The notes below the pieces were generated by a model. That model ran no database searches and was not told the origin of the DNA. It saw only the letters and a list, made by a program, of their open reading frames with translations. This document shows, one piece after another, positions 8,550 to 15,959 of a DNA stretch of 64,000 bases. The DNA is taken from positions 248,001 through 312,000 of the forward strand of contig NZ_BMJC01000003.1 in assembly GCF_014642875.1 (NCBI RefSeq), given 5' to 3'. Source of the DNA: Puia dinghuensis. Lineage in GTDB: Bacteria > Bacteroidota > Bacteroidia > Chitinophagales > Chitinophagaceae. The stretch's first letter is position 1. The number at the start of each line of letters is the position of its first letter. Position numbers and translations under genes: made by a program.

Positions 8550-8553
8550 ACAG

Positions 8554-8584
8554 TAAAGTTAGGCTAATGTGTTGTCGCAATCAA
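8554..8584 (-). promoter_or_regulatory. Promoter of the GlxA-type regulator gene
   Basis: Read on the minus strand: TTG (8584-8582), 20 bases, then TAACTTTA (8561-8554), a seven-of-eight match to the TAnnTTTG -7 box. The ATG follows four bases later, so any 5' leader would be very short. Confidence 0.5.
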
Positions 8585-8658
8585 CACGCTAGTTTGGCGT
8601 ATCCGACATGCCTCGAAAGGGCTGGATTGTCCTAGCTTTACCGTAAAATGATCAAAAT

Positions 8659-8985
8659 ATGAAAAAGGTAGAAATCATCATGATCCCTGTTGCAGATCAG
8701 GAGAAAGCAAAAGCATTTTATTTAAATCTTGGATTCCAGGTAGTGGCCGAGGCCCCAATGGGAAACGGTGAAACCTGGCTACAGCTTGGCCTGCCCAATA
8801 GCGACACCACCATTTCACTGGCGAAATTCCAAGGCATCATCCTGGAAACAAATGACATTGCCAAAGAAACGGAAAGACTGGCAACCAGTGGCGTCAAGGT
8901 GGGCAATATAGACAATACTCCATGGGGGAAGTTTATGTGGATGAAGGATGGAGATGGCAATAGTCTTTGTTTGCACGAGAAGTAA
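8659..8985 (+). CDS. VOC family (glyoxalase-like) protein
   Basis: A 108-residue single-chain member of the vicinal oxygen chelate superfamily. It has the beta-alpha-beta-beta-beta pattern with KVEIIMIPVADQEKAKAFYLNLGFQV at the start and GKFMWMKDGDGNSLCLHE at the end, the last Glu being the usual metal-ligand position; the first-strand ligand position is not a His, so metal binding is uncertain. Many relatives are glyoxalase/bleomycin-resistance-like with unknown substrates. It lies divergent to the GlxA-type regulator. Confidence 0.88.
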   Translation: MKKVEIIMIPVADQEKAKAFYLNLGFQVVAEAPMGNGETWLQLGLPNSDTTISLAKFQGIILETNDIAKETERLATSGVKVGNIDNTPWGKFMWMKDGDGNSLCLHEK

Positions 8986-8996
8986 CCGGTTGGCCA

Positions 8997-9737
8997 TCAG
9001 GTAAGGCGTACCGCCCGCGGTTGCCTTGCCAGGACCCATTGGCGAATGGAAAGAATATGCACCGAAATTGCCAGCGGCGCCAGGAAGGACGGAATGAAAA
9101 TGAAAGGGAAATGGGACATCATCGAGCTGTCCGGTTGATTGTGAAACAGGCGTATGGGCGTAGGTAACGATAGAACGGTTACTGCTACAACGTTTATCAA
9201 TGATAAGAGGCCGAAGATATTATACAGAAGAACGACGATGGAAGGCCAGGCTTTTTTTATGAAAGAATAATAGCCCACCGGAAAGGCCAGCAATCCCACC
9301 AGCACATCAACATTCCGTCCTTCGAAGCTCAACTGTACGGGGAATATTTTGTAGAGCACGGTTAACCATATGATGATCTCGACGACAATCCGAAAGGACT
9401 GGAAATAAATGAGCCAATGCGGCGGCAGCTCTCTCAACAGCAACGTCCCCGTAGGCGAAAAGGCGACCCATAGTACTACGATCAGAGAGATCAGCATAGG
9501 GAAGGCAACACGGGGAGGCAATGGTGAACCACTGCTAAAAAAGCCTGCCAATGATAAACCAGCTATCAGCAGGAGCCAGACTGCCAGCAAGACAGCAGTT
9601 CTGCTGAAAACAGTCCTTTGCTTTTGCTTATCCAGTACACTGGTCCTCAATACTATCTGCAATCCGCGCAGCAGAATGACATAACAACCCAGGCTGCAGA
9701 AGGAAAGCAGCAGCGTGAATAATAGCTGTTGATCCAT
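8997..9737 (-). CDS. Integral membrane protein of unknown function
   Basis: A 246-residue protein with about seven hydrophobic helices (near 5-27, 48-67, 78-96, 108-128, 142-160, 167-190 and 212-232). The C-terminus is basic (RQWVLARQPRAVRLT). No family motif is recognised. It ends 11 bases from the convergent VOC gene and starts 58 bases from the end of an AraC gene on the same strand, with which it may be cotranscribed. Confidence 0.75.
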   Translation of the reverse strand: MDQQLLFTLLLSFCSLGCYVILLRGLQIVLRTSVLDKQKQRTVFSRTAVLLAVWLLLIAGLSLAGFFSSGSPLPPRVAFPMLISLIVVLWVAFSPTGTLLLRELPPHWLIYFQSFRIVVEIIIWLTVLYKIFPVQLSFEGRNVDVLVGLLAFPVGYYSFIKKAWPSIVVLLYNIFGLLSLINVVAVTVLSLPTPIRLFHNQPDSSMMSHFPFIFIPSFLAPLAISVHILSIRQWVLARQPRAVRLT

Positions 9738-9795
9738 ATGCTTAATTTTTAAGCAAAGTTCGAAAACCGGCTGCCGGGAGGGATAACCAAAATTG

Positions 9796-10743
9796 CTATT
9801 TTGTCAGGGCCCGATATTGAGTAGGATAAATGCCCATCCGCTGGAAAAACAGGCGGCTGAAAGACTGGCTGTTATCGAATCCCAGCATGCCGGCAAGGTC
9901 GGAAACCGGCATCTGTGTTTTGGCTAAAATGGTCCGCGCCTTTTCCATCCTCAGCTGCTGAATATATTGATGCGGCGACACTCCATATGCCTGCCGGAAT
10001 AAACGCAGAAAATGGTATTTGGACAGACAGGCCTCAGCCGACAGCTCTTCGAGGCTCAAGGTGGTATCGAAACCGGCATGAATGGCATCTTTGGCGCGCA
10101 CGAGCCGTTTGTACAGTTCGACCCGTGTAGCTTCCCGCACCGGAGGCAGCTTTTTGATCATTGCGGCTATGTGCCGGTGTTGCCGTAAATGATATACCAA
10201 TAGGGAAGATAACTGCTCCTCGAAAGCCAGCTTGTCAAATTCCTTTTCCCGGGCAGATTGGAGCAGCCGGCCAACCATCCTGTCGAAGACGGCATCCCGT
10301 CTATGCAGCTGGTTGAAAAACAGCACTGGAGAAAACTGATTCTCCGTCGCCTTATCCAATATCCTGTCCGCCGGAGTAACCAGCGCATTCAGCACAGACG
10401 CCGCAAAGAAATGTCCGAAATGGATATTGAAGGTCTCGGTATCAGACCCTTTCTCAATTTGCAAGGTATACAGCTGTTCATTATTGCTTACAAAATAGCT
10501 GTCCGTGTCGACATGGCTTACCTGCCCATCCACCCTGCAAAGGCTGTTTCCCCGAATGTTGAGGAAAAATGAAAAAGGGCCTTTGATGTCGGGTCGGTAG
10601 CATCCACTGCTACTGGTGTGAACGATGACACTGGGGAAGCCTTCGGTATCCGACAGCCCGTCACCCCAGCACAACCGGTTGCTGAAACCCTGGGCAATCT
10701 GTGATTTTAGCCAGGTAATGTCCGGAAACTCATGTAGGAACAT
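9796..10743 (-). CDS. AraC family transcriptional regulator
   Basis: A 315-residue protein with an N-terminal cupin-like region and a C-terminal AraC module: LEELSAEACLSKYHFLRLFRQAYGVSPHQYIQQLRMEKA and VSDLAGMLGFDNSQSFSRLFFQRMGIYPTQYR. Upstream on the minus strand is TAACTTTA (10778-10771), a near -7 box. It may regulate the adjacent membrane protein gene; the inducer is unknown. Confidence 0.9.
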   Translation of the reverse strand: MFLHEFPDITWLKSQIAQGFSNRLCWGDGLSDTEGFPSVIVHTSSSGCYRPDIKGPFSFFLNIRGNSLCRVDGQVSHVDTDSYFVSNNEQLYTLQIEKGSDTETFNIHFGHFFAASVLNALVTPADRILDKATENQFSPVLFFNQLHRRDAVFDRMVGRLLQSAREKEFDKLAFEEQLSSLLVYHLRQHRHIAAMIKKLPPVREATRVELYKRLVRAKDAIHAGFDTTLSLEELSAEACLSKYHFLRLFRQAYGVSPHQYIQQLRMEKARTILAKTQMPVSDLAGMLGFDNSQSFSRLFFQRMGIYPTQYRALTK

Positions 10744-10819
10744 AAATAAAGCGGTGCGAAATTGTTCCTATAAAGTTAAGCGCGCCAGGTTAAATAAACG
10801 AAGGAATTGGATGATCGGT

Positions 10820-11140
10820 TCACACAATAGCAATGATACTTCCGTTTAGCGACCGGTTCACCAGGATCTGGCAGGAGAGGCGGATGTCAGGGTCAGACAC
10901 TCCCATCTTTGTCAGGGTCGTATGCTCATTCCTGTCGAGCTGGGGCAAACTGTCCTGGCATTCGATCACGCGGACGAGACAGGTGCCGCAGCGGCCCATC
11001 CCCTTGCATTCCCCGAAATCGCCGGGATAGAGGCGGTCGTAAAGGAGGACCATCAGATTGCGGTATTCCCCCGGAAAGGTGGACAGCACTCTTCTCTCTT
11101 CCCCGGCGATGACGGTGATCGATATGGTCTGGTCGTTCAT
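10820..11140 (-). CDS. 2Fe-2S ferredoxin, last gene of the NO/respiration operon
   Basis: A 106-residue plant-type ferredoxin fold. The ligands are Cys45, Cys51, Cys54 and Cys90 (C-x5-C-x2-C-x35-C; CKGMGRCGTC then RLSCQ). The extra residue in the first spacing is a feature of adrenodoxin/ISC-type and related ferredoxins. It probably supplies electrons to a membrane or Fe-S partner encoded upstream. It lies four bases after the DUF59 gene and is the last of the nine genes downstream of the Rrf2 regulator. Confidence 0.88.
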   Translation of the reverse strand: MNDQTISITVIAGEERRVLSTFPGEYRNLMVLLYDRLYPGDFGECKGMGRCGTCLVRVIECQDSLPQLDRNEHTTLTKMGVSDPDIRLSCQILVNRSLNGSIIAIV

Positions 11141-11144
11141 CTTC

Positions 11145-11471
11145 CTATAAATTGAGTTGTGCTCTCCCCTCCTCTGTCATCATGGTATAATTCCAGGCAG
11201 GATCCCACACGAGTTGCACTTCCGCGATCTTTTCGGGGAAAACGCCGGAAAGGGCATTCTTTACACCTGTGATGATGCTCTCCCCCATCGGGCAATGCGG
11301 CGTCGACAGGGTCATAGTGACGGTGACCGCGGATGCATCATCAAAATCCAATCCATACACCAGTCCCAGATCGATGATATTCACGCAGAGCTCGGGGTCG
11401 ACCACCTGGTAGAGCGCACTCAGGGCTATTGTCTTTTCCCGGAACCAGCGATCATCTATGGACAGTTGCAT
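11145..11471 (-). CDS. DUF59/MIP18 family metal-sulfur cluster assembly protein
   Basis: A 108-residue MIP18-like protein with the classic VDPELCVNIIDLGLVYGLDF segment and TLSTPHCPMGESI, whose Cys is the conserved thiol of the family (SufT, PaaD-like). These proteins help insert or mature Fe-S clusters. Within this operon it would support repair or assembly of clusters damaged by nitric oxide or oxygen, an inference from context. Its start overlaps the upstream 12-TM protein gene by 20 bases. Confidence 0.9.
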   Translation of the reverse strand: MQLSIDDRWFREKTIALSALYQVVDPELCVNIIDLGLVYGLDFDDASAVTVTMTLSTPHCPMGESIITGVKNALSGVFPEKIAEVQLVWDPAWNYTMMTEEGRAQLNL

Positions 11472-12735
11472 CTGCAGGGGTTTTTATTTTATAGAACATT
11501 ACCGTGACAACATTACCAACATACAGTGCTGCCGTCGCCAGGGCTATCCATATCCCCGTTCGGATGAGTGCTTCTTGTCGCAACGCTACCCCCGCCACCA
11601 ACAGTAGCAGCGAGGCTGTATGAATCCCCAACTGATAGCGCAACCATTTTTCATGATACAAATGCTTGGGCATGGGTACTTTTATTTTCCCGCTGAGATG
11701 TTTGTATCTATAGTTCCAGACAATAAACGGCAGGGTTTTGAATGTCATCCCCAAAATGAGGAAGGTGATCCAGCCCTGGAAGAGGAAGAGTCCATATACC
11801 AGGGCCCAGACATGGTCGTGAGAATAATAGAGCGCGGGTGGGAGCAGGAGCGCGATTAACAGGCAAAGACAGGAGAAAAAGACATGGCGCATCGGCAGAT
11901 CAATGGCCTTGCGAACCCTGTTCCTATAGCAATCAAAAAGCCATATCAGCCAGGCGACCACGCCGAGCACTATCAATCCTTCATAAAAGAAAATGCGCGG
12001 TGTAAATCCGAATACCAGACCATCTGCCAGGAACAGGACCAGGCCGGCATTCTGGCATACAAACGAACCATACAGCAATCTGATCTTCCCGGACTTCCCC
12101 AGGAGGAAAATGGGGACTAATTTGCTGCTGACGCCTGTTATCAGCTGCCGGAACCACCCTGCCAGTCCCGCATGAGCATGCAGCTTCAACATGTCCAGGT
12201 GGCTGCGGAAGATGAAAGGTTCGTACAGGTTGATAGCCAGGAGCAGGCCCGCCAGCGTAGTGACCAGCAACCATCCTGCCGAGGCAAGAATAAACAGCTT
12301 TTGAACGGAATATCTCTTACAGCTGCCCATAGTAAGATATGCATTGACTCCGTATATGCCGGCAGCGGTTACCACCAGCGCCCCGCCCGTGATCATCATC
12401 CATCCCGGGGTAAACAGCCAGAAGGAGGCTATCAGCAGTCCCGCGCCCACGGTGAGGCAGCCATAGGACGCCAGGGCCATCTTCGAGCTGAACAGATCGC
12501 TTTCACAGATCACCGGTAATAACTGATAAGCTGACCCGAAGATGATCATGCTCCCCCACCCCAGCGCGGCCGTATGCGTCATGGCCAGCAGATGCGGGGT
12601 GAAATAGTGTCCGCCCCACTCCCCGGGAGTGAAAAGCATCATGACGGCGAGCACAAGAAAAAACAGGGCCCCTGTCCCATAGAACGGGAGCACGACATAA
12701 TTGGGCGGGGCTTTCGCTATATTGATATCAGCCAT
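11452..12735 (-). CDS. 12-TM heme-copper oxidase subunit I-like / NnrS-like membrane protein
   Basis: A 427-residue protein with about twelve hydrophobic helices. Histidine-bearing motifs suggest heme or copper binding: FTPHLLAMTHTAALGWGSMIIFGSAYQLLP, then HLDMLKLHAHAGLAGWFRQLITGVSSKLVP and YYSHDHVWALVYG. This pattern occurs in a group annotated as 'cytochrome c oxidase subunit I-like' near denitrification and NO-response genes and is related in layout to NnrS, a heme/copper protein that limits NO damage to Fe-S enzymes. It lacks the full six-His plus Tyr set of a true terminal oxidase. It overlaps both neighbours. Confidence 0.75.
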   Translation of the reverse strand: MADINIAKAPPNYVVLPFYGTGALFFLVLAVMMLFTPGEWGGHYFTPHLLAMTHTAALGWGSMIIFGSAYQLLPVICESDLFSSKMALASYGCLTVGAGLLIASFWLFTPGWMMITGGALVVTAAGIYGVNAYLTMGSCKRYSVQKLFILASAGWLLVTTLAGLLLAINLYEPFIFRSHLDMLKLHAHAGLAGWFRQLITGVSSKLVPIFLLGKSGKIRLLYGSFVCQNAGLVLFLADGLVFGFTPRIFFYEGLIVLGVVAWLIWLFDCYRNRVRKAIDLPMRHVFFSCLCLLIALLLPPALYYSHDHVWALVYGLFLFQGWITFLILGMTFKTLPFIVWNYRYKHLSGKIKVPMPKHLYHEKWLRYQLGIHTASLLLLVAGVALRQEALIRTGIWIALATAALYVGNVVTVMFYKIKTPADATVHR

Positions 12736-13549
12736 GCCGGGGGGGAGTTTTGATGATCAACAACCGCACGTCACCAGCCGCCACTTCCGTTACCTGGATC
12801 TGGTAATCATTCTCAGACAGGTGTTCCAGCAGAGGAAGGGGAACCCGCTTATGATAAACATAGAGCGCATGCCCGGCTGGCAATTTGTCCAGGGCTCCCA
12901 GTATCTCCTGCATGGGTAAAGGCATTTCCAGGGCCCGGACATCGATGGTATGGATATGATCGGCCGGGATAGTGACCGGTCGGTCGTGGACAAACGGTTG
13001 ACCGGCGGCAATTGGGACAACCGGCCCCGCGGCATCCGGCATAGGCGGAATGAAGTAGGTGTGGTATTCCTCCTGATCAATGGTTTTTACAACGACTTTG
13101 GCCTTTTCCTTTTCCAGCAGCCGGATCAGCGGGGTGGGGATGAAAGAATTAATGATACATAACACCTCATTCCCCTGCAAATCCCGGTATATTTCAAGAA
13201 TTGACGCCAACGGGTCTTTGCCTTCGCCAATCATATTCCGCACATCAAACCGATAGATAGTCGCCCTCTGGAGGACGGCCATTTCCTGCATATCCGGTGG
13301 ATCCGAAACCGGCGGAGCCTCTTCCTCCCACTGAAAACCCAGGGCAGCCAGTGCTTTCCTGAAATCCTCCGGCGAACACCCGCCTATTTTTGCGGCTTCG
13401 GCAATGGTGACCCTTGGAGCCATGACCCTGCGCAGCACCGGGTTCCGCAGTTTCTCCAACGGCCGGGAGAGAGAGGCGATGGCCTCTATACTATCCTTGT
13501 TGGCCTTGATGATGGTGGACAACCGGGTATTTCCATTAATGGCGATCAT
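12728..13549 (-). CDS. DUF1858 plus double DUF2249 protein
   Basis: A 273-residue soluble protein. Residues 1-75 look like DUF1858 (helical, RLSTIIKANKDSIEAIASLS ... TIAEAAKIGGCSPEDFRKAL). Two DUF2249/TusA-like modules follow, at about 103-170 (FDVRNMIGEGKDPLASILEIYRDL) and 205-270 (IDVRALEMPLPMQEILGALDKLPAGHALYVYHKRVP). TusA-like folds move sulfur or act in redox metabolism; DUF2249 genes recur beside RIC, NsrR and nitric oxide genes. Neither module shows the TusA Cys-Pro active site, so sulfur transfer is doubtful. It overlaps the RIC gene by four bases (ATGA). Confidence 0.85.
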   Translation of the reverse strand: MIAINGNTRLSTIIKANKDSIEAIASLSRPLEKLRNPVLRRVMAPRVTIAEAAKIGGCSPEDFRKALAALGFQWEEEAPPVSDPPDMQEMAVLQRATIYRFDVRNMIGEGKDPLASILEIYRDLQGNEVLCIINSFIPTPLIRLLEKEKAKVVVKTIDQEEYHTYFIPPMPDAAGPVVPIAAGQPFVHDRPVTIPADHIHTIDVRALEMPLPMQEILGALDKLPAGHALYVYHKRVPLPLLEHLSENDYQIQVTEVAAGDVRLLIIKTPPRHG

Positions 13550-14253
13550 GAATACAGGGCCTTTGGAAAGAGGATATTATTTTCCAGGTGAATGTGCTGG
13601 AAAAGATCGGCTTCGAATTCCTGCAGCTTATGAAAAAGATAGGTATAGGAGTTGCAGGCATCGGCCGGCAGGGTATAGTCGCGGGTGAGCTGGCGAAATT
13701 GCCTTACATCCTCACCCGAGGCCGCATGTTCCATTTCCATCAACCCGATAGCGTCGATTATCGGAAAATCCGAGGAGGCTGCCTTATGCCTGATGGCGGG
13801 AAAAAGAAACTGCTCCTCCTTCTTCATGTGCAGGAGCAGGTCTGCGAGGAATCGGTTTAGTCCGTTCGCCAACGGGATCAGTTCAGGATGATTGGCGCCG
13901 TGATGATTGGCCACTTTCACCGCCAACTGTTCGATAATGGGTGCGCTCTCCCGGACATACCGGTGATGGATATTGATTATATAATCTGCGAGGAAGGCGG
14001 GGTCCCACTTGTTGAAGTCGTGCTGCGGCTGGCTACTGTCCTTGCCACTTACGGCTTCCAGGGCCGCATTCAGTTGATCTTCTGATACGCCTGCCTCTAC
14101 GCAGGCTTCTTTCAACGTCTTTTTTCCGCCGCAGCAGAAATCGACCCCCATCTTCCGGAATACTTCTGCCTTGCGGATATCGCTGGCGGCGATTTCACCG
14201 ACGGTCGGCGTTGACTCGATCTTCGTGACATCCAAGGTTTCTATGGTTGGCAT
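13546..14253 (-). CDS. ric: Iron-sulfur cluster repair di-iron protein RIC (ScdA/YtfE family)
   Basis: A 235-residue protein; the ATG at 14253 is chosen because MPTIETLDV begins the normal family N-terminus. Residues 15-75 are the ScdA_N domain with FCCGGKKTLKEAC, and the rest is a hemerythrin-like four-helix bundle with di-iron ligands: IHHRYVRE, HHGANHPEL, HMKKEEQFLFPAI, MEMEHAASGED and HIHLENNILFP. RIC proteins repair Fe-S clusters harmed by nitric oxide or peroxide. Its presence behind an Rrf2 regulator is the strongest pointer to a nitrosative-stress role for the operon. Confidence 0.95.
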   Translation of the reverse strand: MPTIETLDVTKIESTPTVGEIAASDIRKAEVFRKMGVDFCCGGKKTLKEACVEAGVSEDQLNAALEAVSGKDSSQPQHDFNKWDPAFLADYIINIHHRYVRESAPIIEQLAVKVANHHGANHPELIPLANGLNRFLADLLLHMKKEEQFLFPAIRHKAASSDFPIIDAIGLMEMEHAASGEDVRQFRQLTRDYTLPADACNSYTYLFHKLQEFEADLFQHIHLENNILFPKALYS

Positions 14254-14264
14254 AATTGCGATTT

Positions 14265-14681
14265 TTATTTGGTGAAAAGATTTATAGATGAAGAAGTTAT
14301 TGCAAAATAGATGGCCCATGCTACAAAGAACACCAGCAGGATAAATATCCAGTAGGGGATACTCTGGGGCGTTTCACTACCGGTGATCACAAAACTTTTC
14401 TGATCGCCCTTGCCATAGGCATTGATCATAATCGGGATGGTGCCATCGACGACTGCATCTTCCTTGAGACCTTCAATGGCGATGGCCGGGCCATTCCTTA
14501 CTTCAAAAGGGATGATACGGATGCCGGCCTTCCCGGAGGGATCCTCGCTCACGATCTTCAGGGTGTGTTTCCCATCGACCAGTCTGGTGGTGTCGAGCTC
14601 GAACGTCACCGGAGCGGTAAGCTCCGCAATCGGATCAGGCTCGTCATCGATGAAGAGATAGAGGATGCTTTTATCTTTCAT
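14265..14681 (-). CDS. Ig-like membrane-anchored protein of unknown function
   Basis: A 138-residue protein starting MKDKSILYLFIDDEP; an alternative start three codons upstream is possible. Residues 15-85 form a beta-rich Ig-like stretch (TFELDTTRLVDGKHTLKIVSEDPSGK), and a single TM helix sits at about 108-130 (IPYWIFILLVFFVAWAIYFA). It has no heme motif. It probably faces the periplasm, tied to the oxidase complex encoded next to it, but I know of no characterised function. It overlaps the preceding small gene by 11 bases. Confidence 0.75.
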   Translation of the reverse strand: MKDKSILYLFIDDEPDPIAELTAPVTFELDTTRLVDGKHTLKIVSEDPSGKAGIRIIPFEVRNGPAIAIEGLKEDAVVDGTIPIMINAYGKGDQKSFVITGSETPQSIPYWIFILLVFFVAWAIYFAITSSSINLFTK

Positions 14682-14943
14682 ATTGATCATTGTTTAGAAT
14701 GAAATGCTTGATATGCGTAGCGGCTGATTCTCCCGGCCGGATGAGCCATTTCACCGAGTAGAAGAGTGTTAGTACCGTGATCACCACGGCAACCAGGACA
14801 ATAAGATAATCCCAGCGGCTATCCGGTCCGGCCCCGTGGACAAGGCCTCTCAGCGCCCGTGGTTGTGCCTTCTCGCAGACCGGACAGGCCTGGGTGGAGA
14901 TTCCCAGGAAGGCGACGCATAGCAGCAGCAAATATTTTTTCAT
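14671..14943 (-). CDS. Small membrane protein with a CPVC motif
   Basis: A 90-residue protein. A signal-like N-terminus (MKKYLLLLCVAFLGISTQA) leads straight into CPVCEKAQPRALRGLVHGAGPDS, then one TM helix (about 45-67) and a short polar tail. The CPVC pair could bind metal or form a disulfide; without a following His it is not a heme c site. The gene overlaps the fused cytochrome gene by four bases and the Ig-like gene by 11, so it is translationally coupled to both. It may be an assembly factor or small oxidase subunit; this is inference. Confidence 0.75.
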   Translation of the reverse strand: MKKYLLLLCVAFLGISTQACPVCEKAQPRALRGLVHGAGPDSRWDYLIVLVAVVITVLTLFYSVKWLIRPGESAATHIKHFILNNDQYER

Positions 14944-15959
14944 TTTTTGATGGATTTTATAAATTTTTCAATGGTTGCCACATCCACTTTTTTGGCGTCG
15001 TTGCCCCAGCTGGATTTTTCATGGTTCATGATGGCGGTGATCTCTTCCGGTTTCAGGTTGTTGAGGGTGCCCACCGCCGGCATGGCGCCAAAGCCCTCAC
15101 TCATCCTCCCCGTATAGCCGTTGATAATGATGTTGACCATCAGCTCAGGGTTGTCGTCCAGCACTACCTTACTGCCTTTCAGCGGCGGAAAAGCGCCCTT
15201 CAATCCCTGTCCATCGGACTGATGGCAGGTCTGGCAATAGGTGGTATAGAGTTGGGCGCCCTTTGCGGCCTCTGCATCACCGTTGGAAGCAGCTGCTCCG
15301 CCGCCGGCGTCCGGCGCCCGTTTTTTCGATAATTCAAGAAATGCAGGCACGGGTCCGTCGCCCGGAAGCTCTGTCTGCTTCAGGGATTGTAAATAGGCTA
15401 CCAGTTGCAGTGCCTCCTTTGTTGCCACGACCTTGCCTGTTGTACCGTCGAGGAATTCATCCGGGACGGAGACGACGACGTCTTCTTTCCCCGGCGTTTC
15501 CTTCATGGTGAAAAGCCAGGGATATGCGGGCATGATAGACTCTTTGACCACGCTGCGAGGATTGAACAAATGCATCAGCTGCCAGCTTGCCGCCGGCTGG
15601 CGGGCGCCGATATTGGTCAGATCGGGCCCTGTACGTTCGGTGCCCATGAGGGTAGCCGTATTGCGCCAGACATCTGTGCGGTGGATGCCCGCATAGTCAG
15701 CGGCGACAGAAGGCCTGCTGCCCCAGGTTTTATCCATGTCCACGTTGCGGACCTGCTGGGTATGGCAGGCTACACAGCCATTGGCAATGAACACCAGTTT
15801 TCCCTGGGCGGCATCTTCGCTGAGCGGAGTCGATCCGGGAAGGGTAGCATTATTCTTTTGCTCATCCAGCGCCGGCAGAATGCATGCAAACAGGGTTAGC
15901 ACCAGAAAGAACAGGAAGGCCGCTCTGAACAATTTCTTATGGTCGTGAAAGAACTCCAT
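14940..15959 (-). CDS. Fused CcoO/CcoP-like diheme cytochrome c, cbb3-type oxidase subunit
   Basis: A 339-residue membrane-anchored cytochrome. I chose the ATG at 15959 (MEFFHDHKKLFRAAF), which places the TM anchor at about 12-32. The first heme domain (CVACH, 62-66) is CcoO/FixO-like: GCVACHTQQVRNVD, GPDLTNIGAR, HLFNPRSVVKESIMPAYPWLF. After an Ala/Gly linker (about 212-232) a second domain (CQTCH, 242-246) resembles a CcoP heme domain. It therefore seems to combine the two usual cytochrome subunits in one chain. It starts 23 bases inside the end of the ccoN-like gene. Confidence 0.88.
   Translation of the reverse strand: MEFFHDHKKLFRAAFLFFLVLTLFACILPALDEQKNNATLPGSTPLSEDAAQGKLVFIANGCVACHTQQVRNVDMDKTWGSRPSVAADYAGIHRTDVWRNTATLMGTERTGPDLTNIGARQPAASWQLMHLFNPRSVVKESIMPAYPWLFTMKETPGKEDVVVSVPDEFLDGTTGKVVATKEALQLVAYLQSLKQTELPGDGPVPAFLELSKKRAPDAGGGAAASNGDAEAAKGAQLYTTYCQTCHQSDGQGLKGAFPPLKGSKVVLDDNPELMVNIIINGYTGRMSEGFGAMPAVGTLNNLKPEEITAIMNHEKSSWGNDAKKVDVATIEKFIKSIKK

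Noticed and set aside
13588-13860. Short plus-strand frames opposite the RIC gene
   Set aside because: The minus strand encodes a conserved RIC protein with all di-iron ligands.
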